Below, piece after piece: positions 9,305-17,916 of a stretch of DNA of 64,000 nt (its first letter is position 1; the number at the start of each line of letters is the position of its first letter). Below the pieces are notes generated by a model, which was not told where the DNA came from, ran no database searches, and saw only the letters and a program-made list of their open reading frames with translations. The stretch comes from JANTGF01 sp033791445 (GTDB lineage: Bacteria > Bacteroidota > Bacteroidia > Bacteroidales > VadinHA17). The stretch covers positions 1-64,000 of the forward strand of contig JASJGS010000028.1 in assembly GCA_033791445.1 (NCBI GenBank). Reading direction: 5' to 3'. The position numbers and the translations under genes are program-made.

Positions 9305-10564
9305 ATGAGAAAACAAGTGGATATTGGCATTTACTCTGAGACCGACATGCTCGACGCAGTAATTCTCCACACTCCCGGCCCGGAGGTAGAGAATATGAAT
9401 CCTGAGAATGCCGAGCGTGCATTATATAGTGATATATTAAATCTTTCAGTAGCAAGCAAAGAATACGAAGAGTTTCAAAAGGTTTTATCGGGAATCTCGA
9501 AAACTTTTGAGGTATATGATTTGTTGAAGGAGGTTTTAGATATTCCTCCAGCCCGAGATGGACTTATTCAGAAAATTATATCGAATGAAAAGACAGGTGA
9601 AATAAGTCATCAACTTGAATCCCTGAGTAGTGAGGAATTGGCAAATATATTAATTCAAGGATTAACAAAACGTAATGATACTCTTACCAATTTCCTTTCT
9701 AAAGGCAGGTATAGTTTAAAACCTCTCCATAATTTCTTTTTTACCCGTGACTCTGCTTTTGTTAATGGGAGTAATATTTTTATTTCCAGTATGGCAAGTT
9801 CTGTTAGATCACGGGAAGCCCTGATTATGGAAATGATATTTAATAATCATCCCATATTCAGGAAAGAAACCATTTGCCATTCAGATAATTTTAAGGATAA
9901 TAAAAATATCTGTTTTGAAGGAGGAGATGTTATTACAGCCCAGGAAGATATTTTAATTGTAGGAAAAGGAGTAAGAACTTCAACTCAAGGCATAGACTTT
10001 ATTATTGAGCACCTGAAAAGCCAGGATAGAACTAATCATCTCCTGATACAGGAGCTCCCTGCTGAGCCAGAATCATTCATTCATCTTGATATGGCATTTA
10101 CGCTGCTTGATAAAAACCAATGCATGGTATTTGAGCCCTTAATTCTCAAAAACAATAAATTCAATACTGTTAAGATCACCATCGAAAACAAACAGGTAAA
10201 GAACATTGAATATGTTCCAAATTTAATAAAGGGATTGAAAAGCGTTGGGATGGATCTGGAACCGGTTTTCTGTGGAGGAACCACAGATATGTGGATTCAG
10301 GAAAGGGAACAATGGCATAGCGGAGCGAACTTCTTTGCTGTCGGGCCGGGAAAGGTAATGGGATACGCAAGGAATGTGTATACAATGGAAGAGATGAATA
10401 AAAAAGGCTATGAAATCATCAATGCATCAGATATCCTCAACAAAAAGACAGATTTGAATGGACATAGTAAATATGTAATTGCGCTGGAAGGATCTGAGCT
10501 GGCTCGTGGTGGTGGTGGTGCCCGATGTATGACAATGCCTATTGCCAGAACAATACAAGCCTAG
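9305..10564 (+). CDS. arcA: Arginine deiminase
   Basis: 419 residues, close to the usual ~410. Hydrolyses L-arginine to citrulline and ammonia in the cytoplasm. The guanidine-modifying fold is shown by the ordered active-site motifs: FFTRDSAFV (Asp ~150), FEGGDV (Glu/Asp), HLDMAF (His-x-Asp) and the terminal GGARCMTMP with nucleophile Cys408. The family more often has FTRDP and HLDT; here these are FTRDS and HLDM, so small active-site differences exist. No ornithine carbamoyltransferase or carbamate kinase lies in the window, so an ATP-generating arc operon is not evident here. It is 14 bp downstream of the CDGSH gene, suggesting a shared transcript. Confidence 0.9.
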   Translation: MRKQVDIGIYSETDMLDAVILHTPGPEVENMNPENAERALYSDILNLSVASKEYEEFQKVLSGISKTFEVYDLLKEVLDIPPARDGLIQKIISNEKTGEISHQLESLSSEELANILIQGLTKRNDTLTNFLSKGRYSLKPLHNFFFTRDSAFVNGSNIFISSMASSVRSREALIMEMIFNNHPIFRKETICHSDNFKDNKNICFEGGDVITAQEDILIVGKGVRTSTQGIDFIIEHLKSQDRTNHLLIQELPAEPESFIHLDMAFTLLDKNQCMVFEPLILKNNKFNTVKITIENKQVKNIEYVPNLIKGLKSVGMDLEPVFCGGTTDMWIQEREQWHSGANFFAVGPGKVMGYARNVYTMEEMNKKGYEIINASDILNKKTDLNGHSKYVIALEGSELARGGGGARCMTMPIARTIQA

Positions 10565-10618
10565 TTTGCTTATTAAAAGATCTGTACTTAGGGCCTGAGC
10601 TTTTTTAGCTATTTAGAA

Positions 10619-11806
10619 TTATACAAGTTCTTTCACAAGATCTGCTGCTTCCTGAAGTGTGATTGCAGAAAATACCTTTAACCCAGATTCGTCTATCAAC
10701 TCTTTTCCTTCTGCAGCATTTGTGCCTTGCAATCTCACAATAACCGGGATACTAATACTGCCCACTGATTCGTAGGCATCAACTACTCCCTGGGCCACCC
10801 TATCACATCTGACAATACCTCCAAAGATATTTATCAAGATGGCGCTAACATTAGGATCTTTTAAGATTATTCTAAAACCGGCTTCTACAGTTTCTGCATT
10901 TGCAGATCCTCCGACATCGAGGAAATTTGCAGGATCACCCCCGGACAGCTTAATAATATCCATGGTTGCCATTGCCAGGCCAGCACCATTCACCATACAA
11001 CCAACATTGCCATCCATTTTAATAAAATTCAGATCGTGCTTGCCGGCTTCAACCTCAGAAGGATCTTCCTCAGCAATATCTCTCATTTCAAGATAATCTT
11101 TATGCCTGTATAAGGCATTATCGTCCAGATTAACTTTACAATCAACAGCCAATATTTTATCATCTGAAGTCTTAAGAACCGGGTTTATCTCAAAAAGAGA
11201 ACTATCGGTTTTATCATAGGCCGTGTAAAGGGCCATGACAAACTTCACCATATCTTTAAACGCCGCTCCGGATAGGTTCAGATTAAAAGCAATTCTTCTG
11301 GCTTGAAAAGACATTATCCCAACCTTTGGATCAATCTCCTCCTTATAAATAAGGTGTGGGGTCTCTTCAGCCACTGTTTCTATGTCAACACCACCTTCGG
11401 TTGAATACATAATGGTATTTCTTCCGGTTTCGCGGTTTAACAAAACACTCATATAATATTCTGCAAGTTCCTTCTCACCAGGATAAAATACATCTTCAGC
11501 AACCAGTACTTTATGAACAACTTTCCCCTCAGGTCCTGTTTGATGGGTGACCAGGTTCATGCCAATCATATTCTTTGCAATCTGCTTAACATCATCCAAT
11601 GATTTAGCCAGCTTGACTCCTCCGCCTTTCCCTCTCCCTCCTGCATGAATTTGGGCTTTCAAGACCCAGATACCTGTACCTGTTTTCTTCTGAATTTCCT
11701 TAGCAGCTTCTACTGCTTTATCGGGAGTATCAGCAACTATGCCTTCCTGAATTCTAACACCAAAACTTTTGAGTATCGATTTCCCCTGGTATTCATGTAT
11801 GTTCAT
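10619..11806 (-). CDS. sucC: Succinyl-CoA ligase (ADP-forming) subunit beta
   Basis: 395 residues, near the family norm of ~388. Starts with MNIHEYQGKSILKSFGV, the conserved N-terminus; an ATP-grasp domain (KAQIHAGGRGKGGGVKLA, ~50-70; EINPV and DCKVNLDDNA, ~205-230) is followed by the ligase CoA domain (GGSANAETV, NIFGGIVRCD). It forms the beta half of the TCA-cycle enzyme that converts succinyl-CoA, ADP and Pi to succinate, CoA and ATP. The alpha subunit (sucD) is not adjacent, a separated arrangement that is common in Bacteroidota. It converges with arcA across a 54-bp gap. Confidence 0.96.
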   Translation of the reverse strand: MNIHEYQGKSILKSFGVRIQEGIVADTPDKAVEAAKEIQKKTGTGIWVLKAQIHAGGRGKGGGVKLAKSLDDVKQIAKNMIGMNLVTHQTGPEGKVVHKVLVAEDVFYPGEKELAEYYMSVLLNRETGRNTIMYSTEGGVDIETVAEETPHLIYKEEIDPKVGIMSFQARRIAFNLNLSGAAFKDMVKFVMALYTAYDKTDSSLFEINPVLKTSDDKILAVDCKVNLDDNALYRHKDYLEMRDIAEEDPSEVEAGKHDLNFIKMDGNVGCMVNGAGLAMATMDIIKLSGGDPANFLDVGGSANAETVEAGFRIILKDPNVSAILINIFGGIVRCDRVAQGVVDAYESVGSISIPVIVRLQGTNAAEGKELIDESGLKVFSAITLQEAADLVKELV

Positions 11807-11831
11807 GATTGTGTTTTTTATTTTAAAAACT

Positions 11832-11862
11832 TAAAAATAGTTCTTTTTTCATATTAATTCAA
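11832..11862 (-). promoter_or_regulatory. Putative Bacteroidota-type promoter of sucC
   Basis: On the minus strand a TTG (11862-11860) is followed after 20 bases by TATTTTTA (11839-11832), 25 bp before the sucC start. This resembles the Bacteroidota consensus TTTG-N17-23-TAnnTTTG with the last G replaced by A. Confidence 0.45.
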
Positions 11863-12049
11863 GTTGAATGAGACCTTAATATGCTATTTTTAATATAAAT
11901 TTCAATACTCATACCTGACTGGCGTTTCGCATCTTACCTACACAGTAAAACTTCAAGATTGTAAATAAATCCTTTGATATTCCTTAAAGGCTATTTGGAG
12001 ATCAACTCAGTTGGTCTTTTTTTCTAATTTTGTGTAGAATATAAATATC

Positions 12050-12583
12050 ATGAGAAAGCTGTTAAACTCCGAATTAAACCGAAAGTCAATTGATGATTTT
12101 AGGGATGCTAAGAAAATCCCGGTTGTTATTGTGCTTGATAATGTTCGAAGCATGAACAACATTGGTTCTATTTTTAGAACGGCAGATGCTTTTCTTATTA
12201 AATCGATTTATTTGTGTGGTATTACAGCCACTCCTCCACATCGTGATATTCAAAAAACTGCCCTGGGTGCTACTGATTCTGTTAGCTGGAAATATTTTAA
12301 GGAAACAAAACAGGCTATTGAAGAATTGAAAAGTGATGGGTTCAAAATATGTTCTTTGGAACAAGTTGATAGCTCAATTTCTCTTATGGATTTCACTCCT
12401 GAACCAGGAGAAAATATAGCTTTTGTTTTTGGTCATGAAATAAAAGGAGTGGGTCAGGAAATAGTAAATATGAGTGACCTATCAATAGAGATTCCCCAAT
12501 TGGGCACAAAGCATTCCTTCAATATTTCTATTAGCACAGGAATAGTCTTATGGGATTATTTCATTAAAATCAAAAAAAAATAG
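12050..12583 (+). CDS. TrmH/SpoU-family RNA 2'-O-methyltransferase
   Basis: 177 residues. A short SpoU-type methyltransferase with the three SPOUT motifs: motif 1 NVRSMNNIGSIFRTADAF (~31-48, catalytic Arg within R-T-A), motif 2 NIAFVFGHEIKGV (~122-134) and motif 3 IPQLGTKHSFNISISTGIVLWDY (~148-170), which forms the knotted SAM site. It lacks the N-terminal L30e-like substrate-binding domain of RlmB, so it is a compact version whose target (tRNA or rRNA) cannot be told from sequence. The stop codon lies inside a terminator hairpin shared with the convergent OmpA/TPR gene. Confidence 0.88.
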   Translation: MRKLLNSELNRKSIDDFRDAKKIPVVIVLDNVRSMNNIGSIFRTADAFLIKSIYLCGITATPPHRDIQKTALGATDSVSWKYFKETKQAIEELKSDGFKICSLEQVDSSISLMDFTPEPGENIAFVFGHEIKGVGQEIVNMSDLSIEIPQLGTKHSFNISISTGIVLWDYFIKIKKK

Positions 12584-12606
12584 GCACCGGAATCGATGCC
12601 TATTTA
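12571..12606 (-). terminator. Rho-independent terminator shared by convergent genes
   Basis: Perfect 9-bp inverted repeat AAATAGGCA (12578-12586) / TGCCTATTT (12597-12605), with two further inner C-G pairs. The A-tract on its left gives a run of U on the minus strand, so it best terminates the OmpA/TPR lipoprotein gene; it may also act weakly on trmH, whose TAG is inside the stem. Confidence 0.8.
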
Positions 12607-12626
12607 AATGTTTTGATAAATATCTC

Positions 12627-14345
12627 TTATTGTACTAAGGCCTTGAAACTATCGTCCTCGAAATATTTTCCGAATACCATATCAGTTGCCAGTACTTCTT
12701 TAAGATCAGGATTGATTTCAATAGCCTTTCTAAGACCAGTCCACATGTAGGTTTCATCATCTAAATAAACTCCAGTAATCCCTTTAAGGTAATGAACCTT
12801 GCAAGATTTAGAATCTCCCATACCATCAAGCATGGATTTTGCACCCTGATAATCCTTATTTAGAATTTTTGTAAGTGCGGCATTGTAAGATGGGGCAGTA
12901 CCAAAATAATTAGTAGCTGCCTGGTAATCGCCATCCATAATGGCAAGTACACCTAAACCATCATTTGTTTCTTTACCAGGATTGGATACAGATGTGAAAT
13001 AATCCTTAGCCTTATCATAATTTTCCAGCATCATACTTGCCCATCCAAGGTTATTCTTTACAGCATCGTTGTCATATAAAGATTGTGCTTTCTCAAAAGC
13101 AGCTATTGCACCTTCATATTCACCTTCATCCATAGCAACATAACCTATGTTGTTAGCAGCTCTTACACATTTTGGATATCTTTCAAGAGCATACTTATAG
13201 ATTTTCGCCTTTTTAGCATTATCGTCTATAAGTGTCCCTGCATAAAGAATTTCCTCAAGGCCTAAGGTATCAGGTTTTGAAGAAATATATTTTACAATTT
13301 CCTCATCGGAGAATCCAATTTTATTAATATTCACCTGGATCTTTGATCTTCTAAGTTGTGGAAGAACATCTTTTGCAACCTGCTCATAAGCTGAAGAAAT
13401 ATTTTTAATTTCTCTTTCCCTTACAACTGGATCTGAGTACATTGAAAGTACACGAAGAATAAGTTCTTTATCCTGAATGTCAGATTCAGCCATTAACTTC
13501 TGGAACCCTTCCCAGTCCTCAGCAGTTACTTTTGTAGTAAGGAAGCCATCTTTTTTAGCATCATCAACTTTTGCACGACTAAGTTCTCTTTCAAAATACT
13601 TCTTTGAGGTAACACCACGCTTTTCTGAGAGCTTCTCATTGAAATTAAGTTCTCCATCAGGTGAAGCATAAGATGAAATTTCAGTTCCAACGAACTCAAG
13701 ATTATCAGCAGCTTTTACTTCCTTCAGATAATCTTTGATCATTTTGACATCTTCTGACTTCAGCTGTGAACTGCGGACATCAGAACGGTTGATCAGGTAC
13801 ATAATATCAGCCATCTTAGAATCAGCAATAATTCTCTGAAACTTATCAGGCATAAGAATGGGTTCGTCATGTTTCATGACATAAGTTGATGTTGCAATAA
13901 CACCATCGGCAACTTTCATATCATCGAAGTAAGCCTCTTTCTTATCCCCAATAGAAGCTTTTACGCGAAGTACCAAATCGGATATCCTCATATCATCTGA
14001 GAAATCCACTTTATCTGCATAACTAAAGCTACCACCTTCATAGGTTATTACTTTATAGTTCTCCTGAACCTTCTCACCTTGTACCTCAATCGGATCGAAG
14101 GCTGTTTCACCACCTTCGTATACCAAAACTGGGGTAATTTGTACTACTGATTTCTTATTTAAATACTTTTCAGGGAATGTACCAGTTATAGATACGGCTA
14201 CTTCACCTCCCTTTTCCTCAAGAACTTCCGGAACAACTTTATAAACTACATCCGCATGGTTCTTTTTCATTTTTTCCAGACTGTTACAACTACTCAGGGC
14301 AAAAACAGCAAGAACAATGAGTGCTAAAAATTTAGACTTTTTCAT
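12627..14345 (-). CDS. Outer-membrane lipoprotein with OmpA-like and TPR domains
   Basis: 572 residues. A lipoprotein signal (LIVLAVFALSSC, Cys20) is followed by a beta-rich N-terminal region (~30-165), an OmpA-like peptidoglycan-binding segment (~200-245: FVGTEISSYASPDGELNFNEKLSEKR), and a C-terminal array of TPR repeats (~355-560: NNIGYVAMDEGEYEGAIAAFEKA and relatives). Proteins of this plan occur across Bacteroidia and are thought to link the outer membrane to the cell wall, but the exact role is not known. The OmpA segment is internal rather than C-terminal. A minus-strand terminator immediately follows. Confidence 0.8.
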   Translation of the reverse strand: MKKSKFLALIVLAVFALSSCNSLEKMKKNHADVVYKVVPEVLEEKGGEVAVSITGTFPEKYLNKKSVVQITPVLVYEGGETAFDPIEVQGEKVQENYKVITYEGGSFSYADKVDFSDDMRISDLVLRVKASIGDKKEAYFDDMKVADGVIATSTYVMKHDEPILMPDKFQRIIADSKMADIMYLINRSDVRSSQLKSEDVKMIKDYLKEVKAADNLEFVGTEISSYASPDGELNFNEKLSEKRGVTSKKYFERELSRAKVDDAKKDGFLTTKVTAEDWEGFQKLMAESDIQDKELILRVLSMYSDPVVREREIKNISSAYEQVAKDVLPQLRRSKIQVNINKIGFSDEEIVKYISSKPDTLGLEEILYAGTLIDDNAKKAKIYKYALERYPKCVRAANNIGYVAMDEGEYEGAIAAFEKAQSLYDNDAVKNNLGWASMMLENYDKAKDYFTSVSNPGKETNDGLGVLAIMDGDYQAATNYFGTAPSYNAALTKILNKDYQGAKSMLDGMGDSKSCKVHYLKGITGVYLDDETYMWTGLRKAIEINPDLKEVLATDMVFGKYFEDDSFKALVQ

Positions 14346-14453
14346 AATTAATTGGTTATGTGTTAAAACTAGCTTTTTGATTCTTAATTAGATTCAGCTA
14401 CAAAACTAATACATTTTCAAAATAAAAAAAACATCAACACTAATATTTTGCAG

Positions 14454-15092
14454 CTATTCCAATATTATTCTATTTATCCCAGAACGGTGTTTCTCATCGA
14501 AAATTGCCCTTTTAATTTTCTCATAATCAAGATTATTGGAAACAAAGTCAATTTCGTTTATATCCAATACAAGATAAGTAGTATTGGGATTCTGCCGAAA
14601 GAACTCAAAATATCCATTCTGGATACCCTCCAGATAGTCTGATTTTATTTCTTTTTCGTAACTCCGCCCCCTTTTTTGAATGTTGTTTAAGAGGTTCTCA
14701 ACATTTACATGCAAATAAATGTAAAGATCAGGTTTTGGAAGAGATTCATATATTATCATAAATAACTGCCGGTAAAGCTTATATTCATCATCTTTCAGAG
14801 TTGAGCCAGCAAAAATTAATGATTTCATGAAATAATAATCGGCTACAATAAAAGAATAGAACAGGTCAGGATTGACCATATCCTTCTTTAATTGCCTATA
14901 TCTGTCCGCCAGGAAAGACAGTTCGAGCTGAAAAGAATACTTATCAGGTTCTTTATAAAATTTCGGCAAAAAGGGATTGTCTGCAAACTGTTCAAGTACC
15001 AGCTTTGCATTATATTCAGCTGCAATTTTCTTTGCAAGTGAAGTCTTACCAGCTCCAATATTCCCTTCTATTACAATGTAATTATATTTCAC
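14454..15092 (-). CDS. Deoxynucleoside kinase (dNK/dGK family)
   Basis: 212 residues, typical of the deoxynucleoside monophosphate-forming kinases. Walker A is EGNIGAGKTS (~9-18); the substrate-binding ladder FADNPFLPKFY and LSFLADRYRQ follows, then the ERS-like/lid segment KRGRSYEKEI. Phosphorylates a deoxynucleoside (dA, dG or dC) for salvage; sequence alone does not fix the base. Translation appears to start at a GTG (15092), because a stop codon lies two codons upstream and no ATG is available before the P-loop. It is 39 bp downstream of the prolyl oligopeptidase gene. Confidence 0.88.
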   Translation of the reverse strand: MKYNYIVIEGNIGAGKTSLAKKIAAEYNAKLVLEQFADNPFLPKFYKEPDKYSFQLELSFLADRYRQLKKDMVNPDLFYSFIVADYYFMKSLIFAGSTLKDDEYKLYRQLFMIIYESLPKPDLYIYLHVNVENLLNNIQKRGRSYEKEIKSDYLEGIQNGYFEFFRQNPNTTYLVLDINEIDFVSNNLDYEKIKRAIFDEKHRSGINRIILE

Positions 15093-15131
15093 TAGCTAAA
15101 ACAAGCAAATGCCTAATAATTTAATTCAACT

Positions 15132-17249
15132 CTAATACTTGGGTGTAACTCCAATGTTGTAAAATGCAAAAGAATACAAATCAGCTGCCTCTTCAATCCT
15201 TTTTGATGTTGGTTTTCCCCCACCATGACCAGCTTTAGTTTCGATTCTGATCATTACCGGGTTCTTTCCATTGTATTTATCCTGCAAAGTTGCACTATAT
15301 TTGAAGGAATGGGCTGGAACTACACGGTCATCATGATCAGCTGTAGTAACCATCACCGCGGGATATTTTAGTCCACTTTCAATATTATGAAGTGGAGAAT
15401 ATCCATACAGGTATTCAAACATTTCTTGGCTATCGGCGCTTGTTCCATAGTCTACTGCCCAGTAGCGACCAATAGTAAAATCCTGATAACGAAGCATGTC
15501 CATTACACCAACAGCAGGAAAAGCCACCTTAAACATCTCAGGTTCCTGGTTTATTACTGCACCAATAAGTAAGCCTCCATTTGAACCTCCCTGAACACAA
15601 AGTTTTTGCGATGATGTATATCCCTTATCGATCAAATACTTTCCTGCATAAATAAAATCATCGAAGACATTCTGCTTATTTAGCTTTGTACCAGCCTGAT
15701 GCCATTCTTCACCGTATTCTCCACCCCCACGCAAATTTGCAACAGCATATACACCTCCATTCTCAAGCCATATGAGGCGGCTTACATTAAATCCAGGAGT
15801 AATACTTATATTGAAACCTCCATATCCATAGAGTAATGTGGGATTATCCCCGTTTAAATCCAGTCCTTTCTTGTGTACAATGAACATGGGTATTTTTGTT
15901 CCATCCTTACTTTCATAAAACACCTGATTTGTTTCATATTGTGATGCATCAAAATCTAAAGTAGGTTCCCAGTAAAGGCTGGTTTTATTTTCATTAATAT
16001 CATATTTAAAAACAACCCCTGGATAATTGTAGGAAGAAAAGGAGAAAAAGGCAATATTTTCATCTTTTTCGGCCTGAATTCCTCCTACTGAGCCAATAGT
16101 TGGCAATTCCACGTCATGTATATATTTTCCTTCAATATCGTATATTTCCACATTACTTCTGGCATCTTTTAAATACTTTGCAATAATTCTGCCACCTCCG
16201 AAAGTTATACTTTCAAGAACATCTTCCTTTTCAGGAATCAGGTCATTCCATTCAGCTGGATCAGGGTTAGCAGGGTCTACTGATATAATTTTATATTTTG
16301 GAGCCTTATAATCAGTCATAATAATTAGTTTACCATCAATATGATCGATTACAGAGAAATTGTTTTCAAAACCATCCATAAGCTTTATCCAATCGGCATT
16401 CTCATCTTCAAGACTTTTGAAATACAGGGCATTCCCACTTGTTGATTCTGTAACAGAAAGGAATATATACTTTTCATCTTCGGTAACATTTATCCCATAA
16501 CCCCAGTCAGGATGATCAGCATCTTTGTATACAAGTTTATCCAATTCCTGTGAGGTTCCAGCTTTGTGGTAATATACCATGCTATTAATATTTTCGGCTT
16601 TTAAGATATCTCCGTCTTCAGGCGCAGGATAACGAGTATAAAAAAAACCGTCCTTAAACCAGGATATTCCTGAAAACTTTGCCCACATAATATGATCAGG
16701 GAGCACTTCACCCGTTTCAATGTTTTTAACAAATAGTTCTCGCCAGTCAGATCCAGCCCTAGAAATTCCATAACCAAGATATTTCCCATCTTTTGAAACA
16801 GAAAACGCATTCAGAGCAACCGTTCCATCCTCAGATAACTTATTTGGATCGAGGAACAACTCAGGCTCACTATCCAGATCATTCATAATGTAAAATACAC
16901 CCTGATTTTGCAAACCATCATTTTTCGAGATAAAATAATGCCCCCCTTCTTTCCATGGGGTAGAGACCTTTTCATAATCCCAAATTTCCGTTAAGCGATC
17001 CTTTATTTTATTCTTGTAAGGAATTGCATTCAAATATGAAAATGTCACTTCATTCTGGGCTTTAACCCAGGCCATTGTCTCCTCAGAGTTATCGTCTTCA
17101 AGCCAACGGTAAGGATCGGACACATCTGTACCAAAATAGGTATCCACCTGGTCAACTTTTTCTGCAACCGGATAATTAAACCCTGATTGCTGACAACTCC
17201 AGAGCTGGACAAAAACTACAGCAAATAAAAAAATCCAAATTCGTTTCAT
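15132..17249 (-). CDS. Prolyl oligopeptidase family serine peptidase (S9A), predicted lipoprotein
   Basis: 705 residues. A lipoprotein signal (FLFAVVFVQLWSC) is followed by the N-terminal YPVAEKVDQVDTYFGTDVSDPYRWLEDDN segment diagnostic of S9A, a seven-bladed propeller (~75-425), and an alpha/beta hydrolase with the catalytic triad Ser556 (GGSNGG), Asp641 (DHDDRVV) and His675 (AGHGGG). Cleaves short peptides after proline; the predicted lipid anchor puts it in the periplasm or outer membrane, so it would act on imported peptides. Length and triad spacing match the family closely. Confidence 0.95.
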   Translation of the reverse strand: MKRIWIFLFAVVFVQLWSCQQSGFNYPVAEKVDQVDTYFGTDVSDPYRWLEDDNSEETMAWVKAQNEVTFSYLNAIPYKNKIKDRLTEIWDYEKVSTPWKEGGHYFISKNDGLQNQGVFYIMNDLDSEPELFLDPNKLSEDGTVALNAFSVSKDGKYLGYGISRAGSDWRELFVKNIETGEVLPDHIMWAKFSGISWFKDGFFYTRYPAPEDGDILKAENINSMVYYHKAGTSQELDKLVYKDADHPDWGYGINVTEDEKYIFLSVTESTSGNALYFKSLEDENADWIKLMDGFENNFSVIDHIDGKLIIMTDYKAPKYKIISVDPANPDPAEWNDLIPEKEDVLESITFGGGRIIAKYLKDARSNVEIYDIEGKYIHDVELPTIGSVGGIQAEKDENIAFFSFSSYNYPGVVFKYDINENKTSLYWEPTLDFDASQYETNQVFYESKDGTKIPMFIVHKKGLDLNGDNPTLLYGYGGFNISITPGFNVSRLIWLENGGVYAVANLRGGGEYGEEWHQAGTKLNKQNVFDDFIYAGKYLIDKGYTSSQKLCVQGGSNGGLLIGAVINQEPEMFKVAFPAVGVMDMLRYQDFTIGRYWAVDYGTSADSQEMFEYLYGYSPLHNIESGLKYPAVMVTTADHDDRVVPAHSFKYSATLQDKYNGKNPVMIRIETKAGHGGGKPTSKRIEEAADLYSFAFYNIGVTPKY

Positions 17250-17271
17250 AACAATTAAATTTAGTTGATTT

Positions 17272-17775
17272 TTAATAAAGTCTTTTATTTAATTCTCTCA
17301 CCATATTATCTTTTCGATTTCCAATCAAACGCCCAACAAACAAACCTAGAAAACCAGAAAGCATCAAGCCCATACCAGCATTAAGGAACAAATCCCCTGG
17401 TTGAAATAATACATACCATATCAATACACCCATTACAAGTCCTACTACCATTCCAATAAGTGTATAAAGAGAAGAATAGTATTGAGGATATACCAGGTGA
17501 TGCTTGGACTTCAGGTGATCCGTCATTTTCCTAAACAAATGTATATATATCTGGAAGGAAACTTCAGTTAGCTGCGATTCATTTTTAAGTTTAATCATTA
17601 CATCATTCACCTCCGCTTTGAGCTCCTTGCATGATCGGCAAGAATTTTCATACTCTTCAATCCTTGCAGCCATTTTTATAAAGCGGTCAGGACGATAAGA
17701 CCTCAATTGAAAGCCGGTAAACTTTTCACCCTGAAAAACTACTTCAATTTCTTTAAGCCAAGCCGTAAGTTCCAT
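17272..17775 (-). CDS. Hypothetical membrane protein, two predicted helices
   Basis: 167 residues. The N-terminal ~100 residues are soluble and contain a C-x-x-C (SCRSCKEL, ~46-53) and an amphipathic helical stretch; two hydrophobic helices follow at about 105-128 and 133-152, ending in a short basic tail (GRLIGNRKDN). I know similar small proteins in Bacteroidota next to housekeeping genes but no assigned function. It lies 22 bp upstream of the prolyl oligopeptidase gene on the same strand. Confidence 0.65.
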   Translation of the reverse strand: MELTAWLKEIEVVFQGEKFTGFQLRSYRPDRFIKMAARIEEYENSCRSCKELKAEVNDVMIKLKNESQLTEVSFQIYIHLFRKMTDHLKSKHHLVYPQYYSSLYTLIGMVVGLVMGVLIWYVLFQPGDLFLNAGMGLMLSGFLGLFVGRLIGNRKDNMVRELNKRLY

Positions 17776-17857
17776 TAAAAAACAAGTTACAAAGTATAAA
17801 ATTAATTAGAAAATAGTACAATAAAGTATGCTTCACATTTACCATACTAACACAAAA

Positions 17858-17879
17858 AAAGGCCAAACTAATGGCCTTT
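17858..17879 (-). terminator. Rho-independent terminator of pnp
   Basis: Perfect 8-bp stem AAAGGCCA (17858-17865) / TGGCCTTT (17872-17879) with a 6-base loop. On the minus strand it is followed by a T-run, 37 bp after the pnp stop codon. Confidence 0.85.
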
Positions 17880-17916
17880 CAAAATTATTTCGATATAAGA
17901 TATTAACTATTTATTA

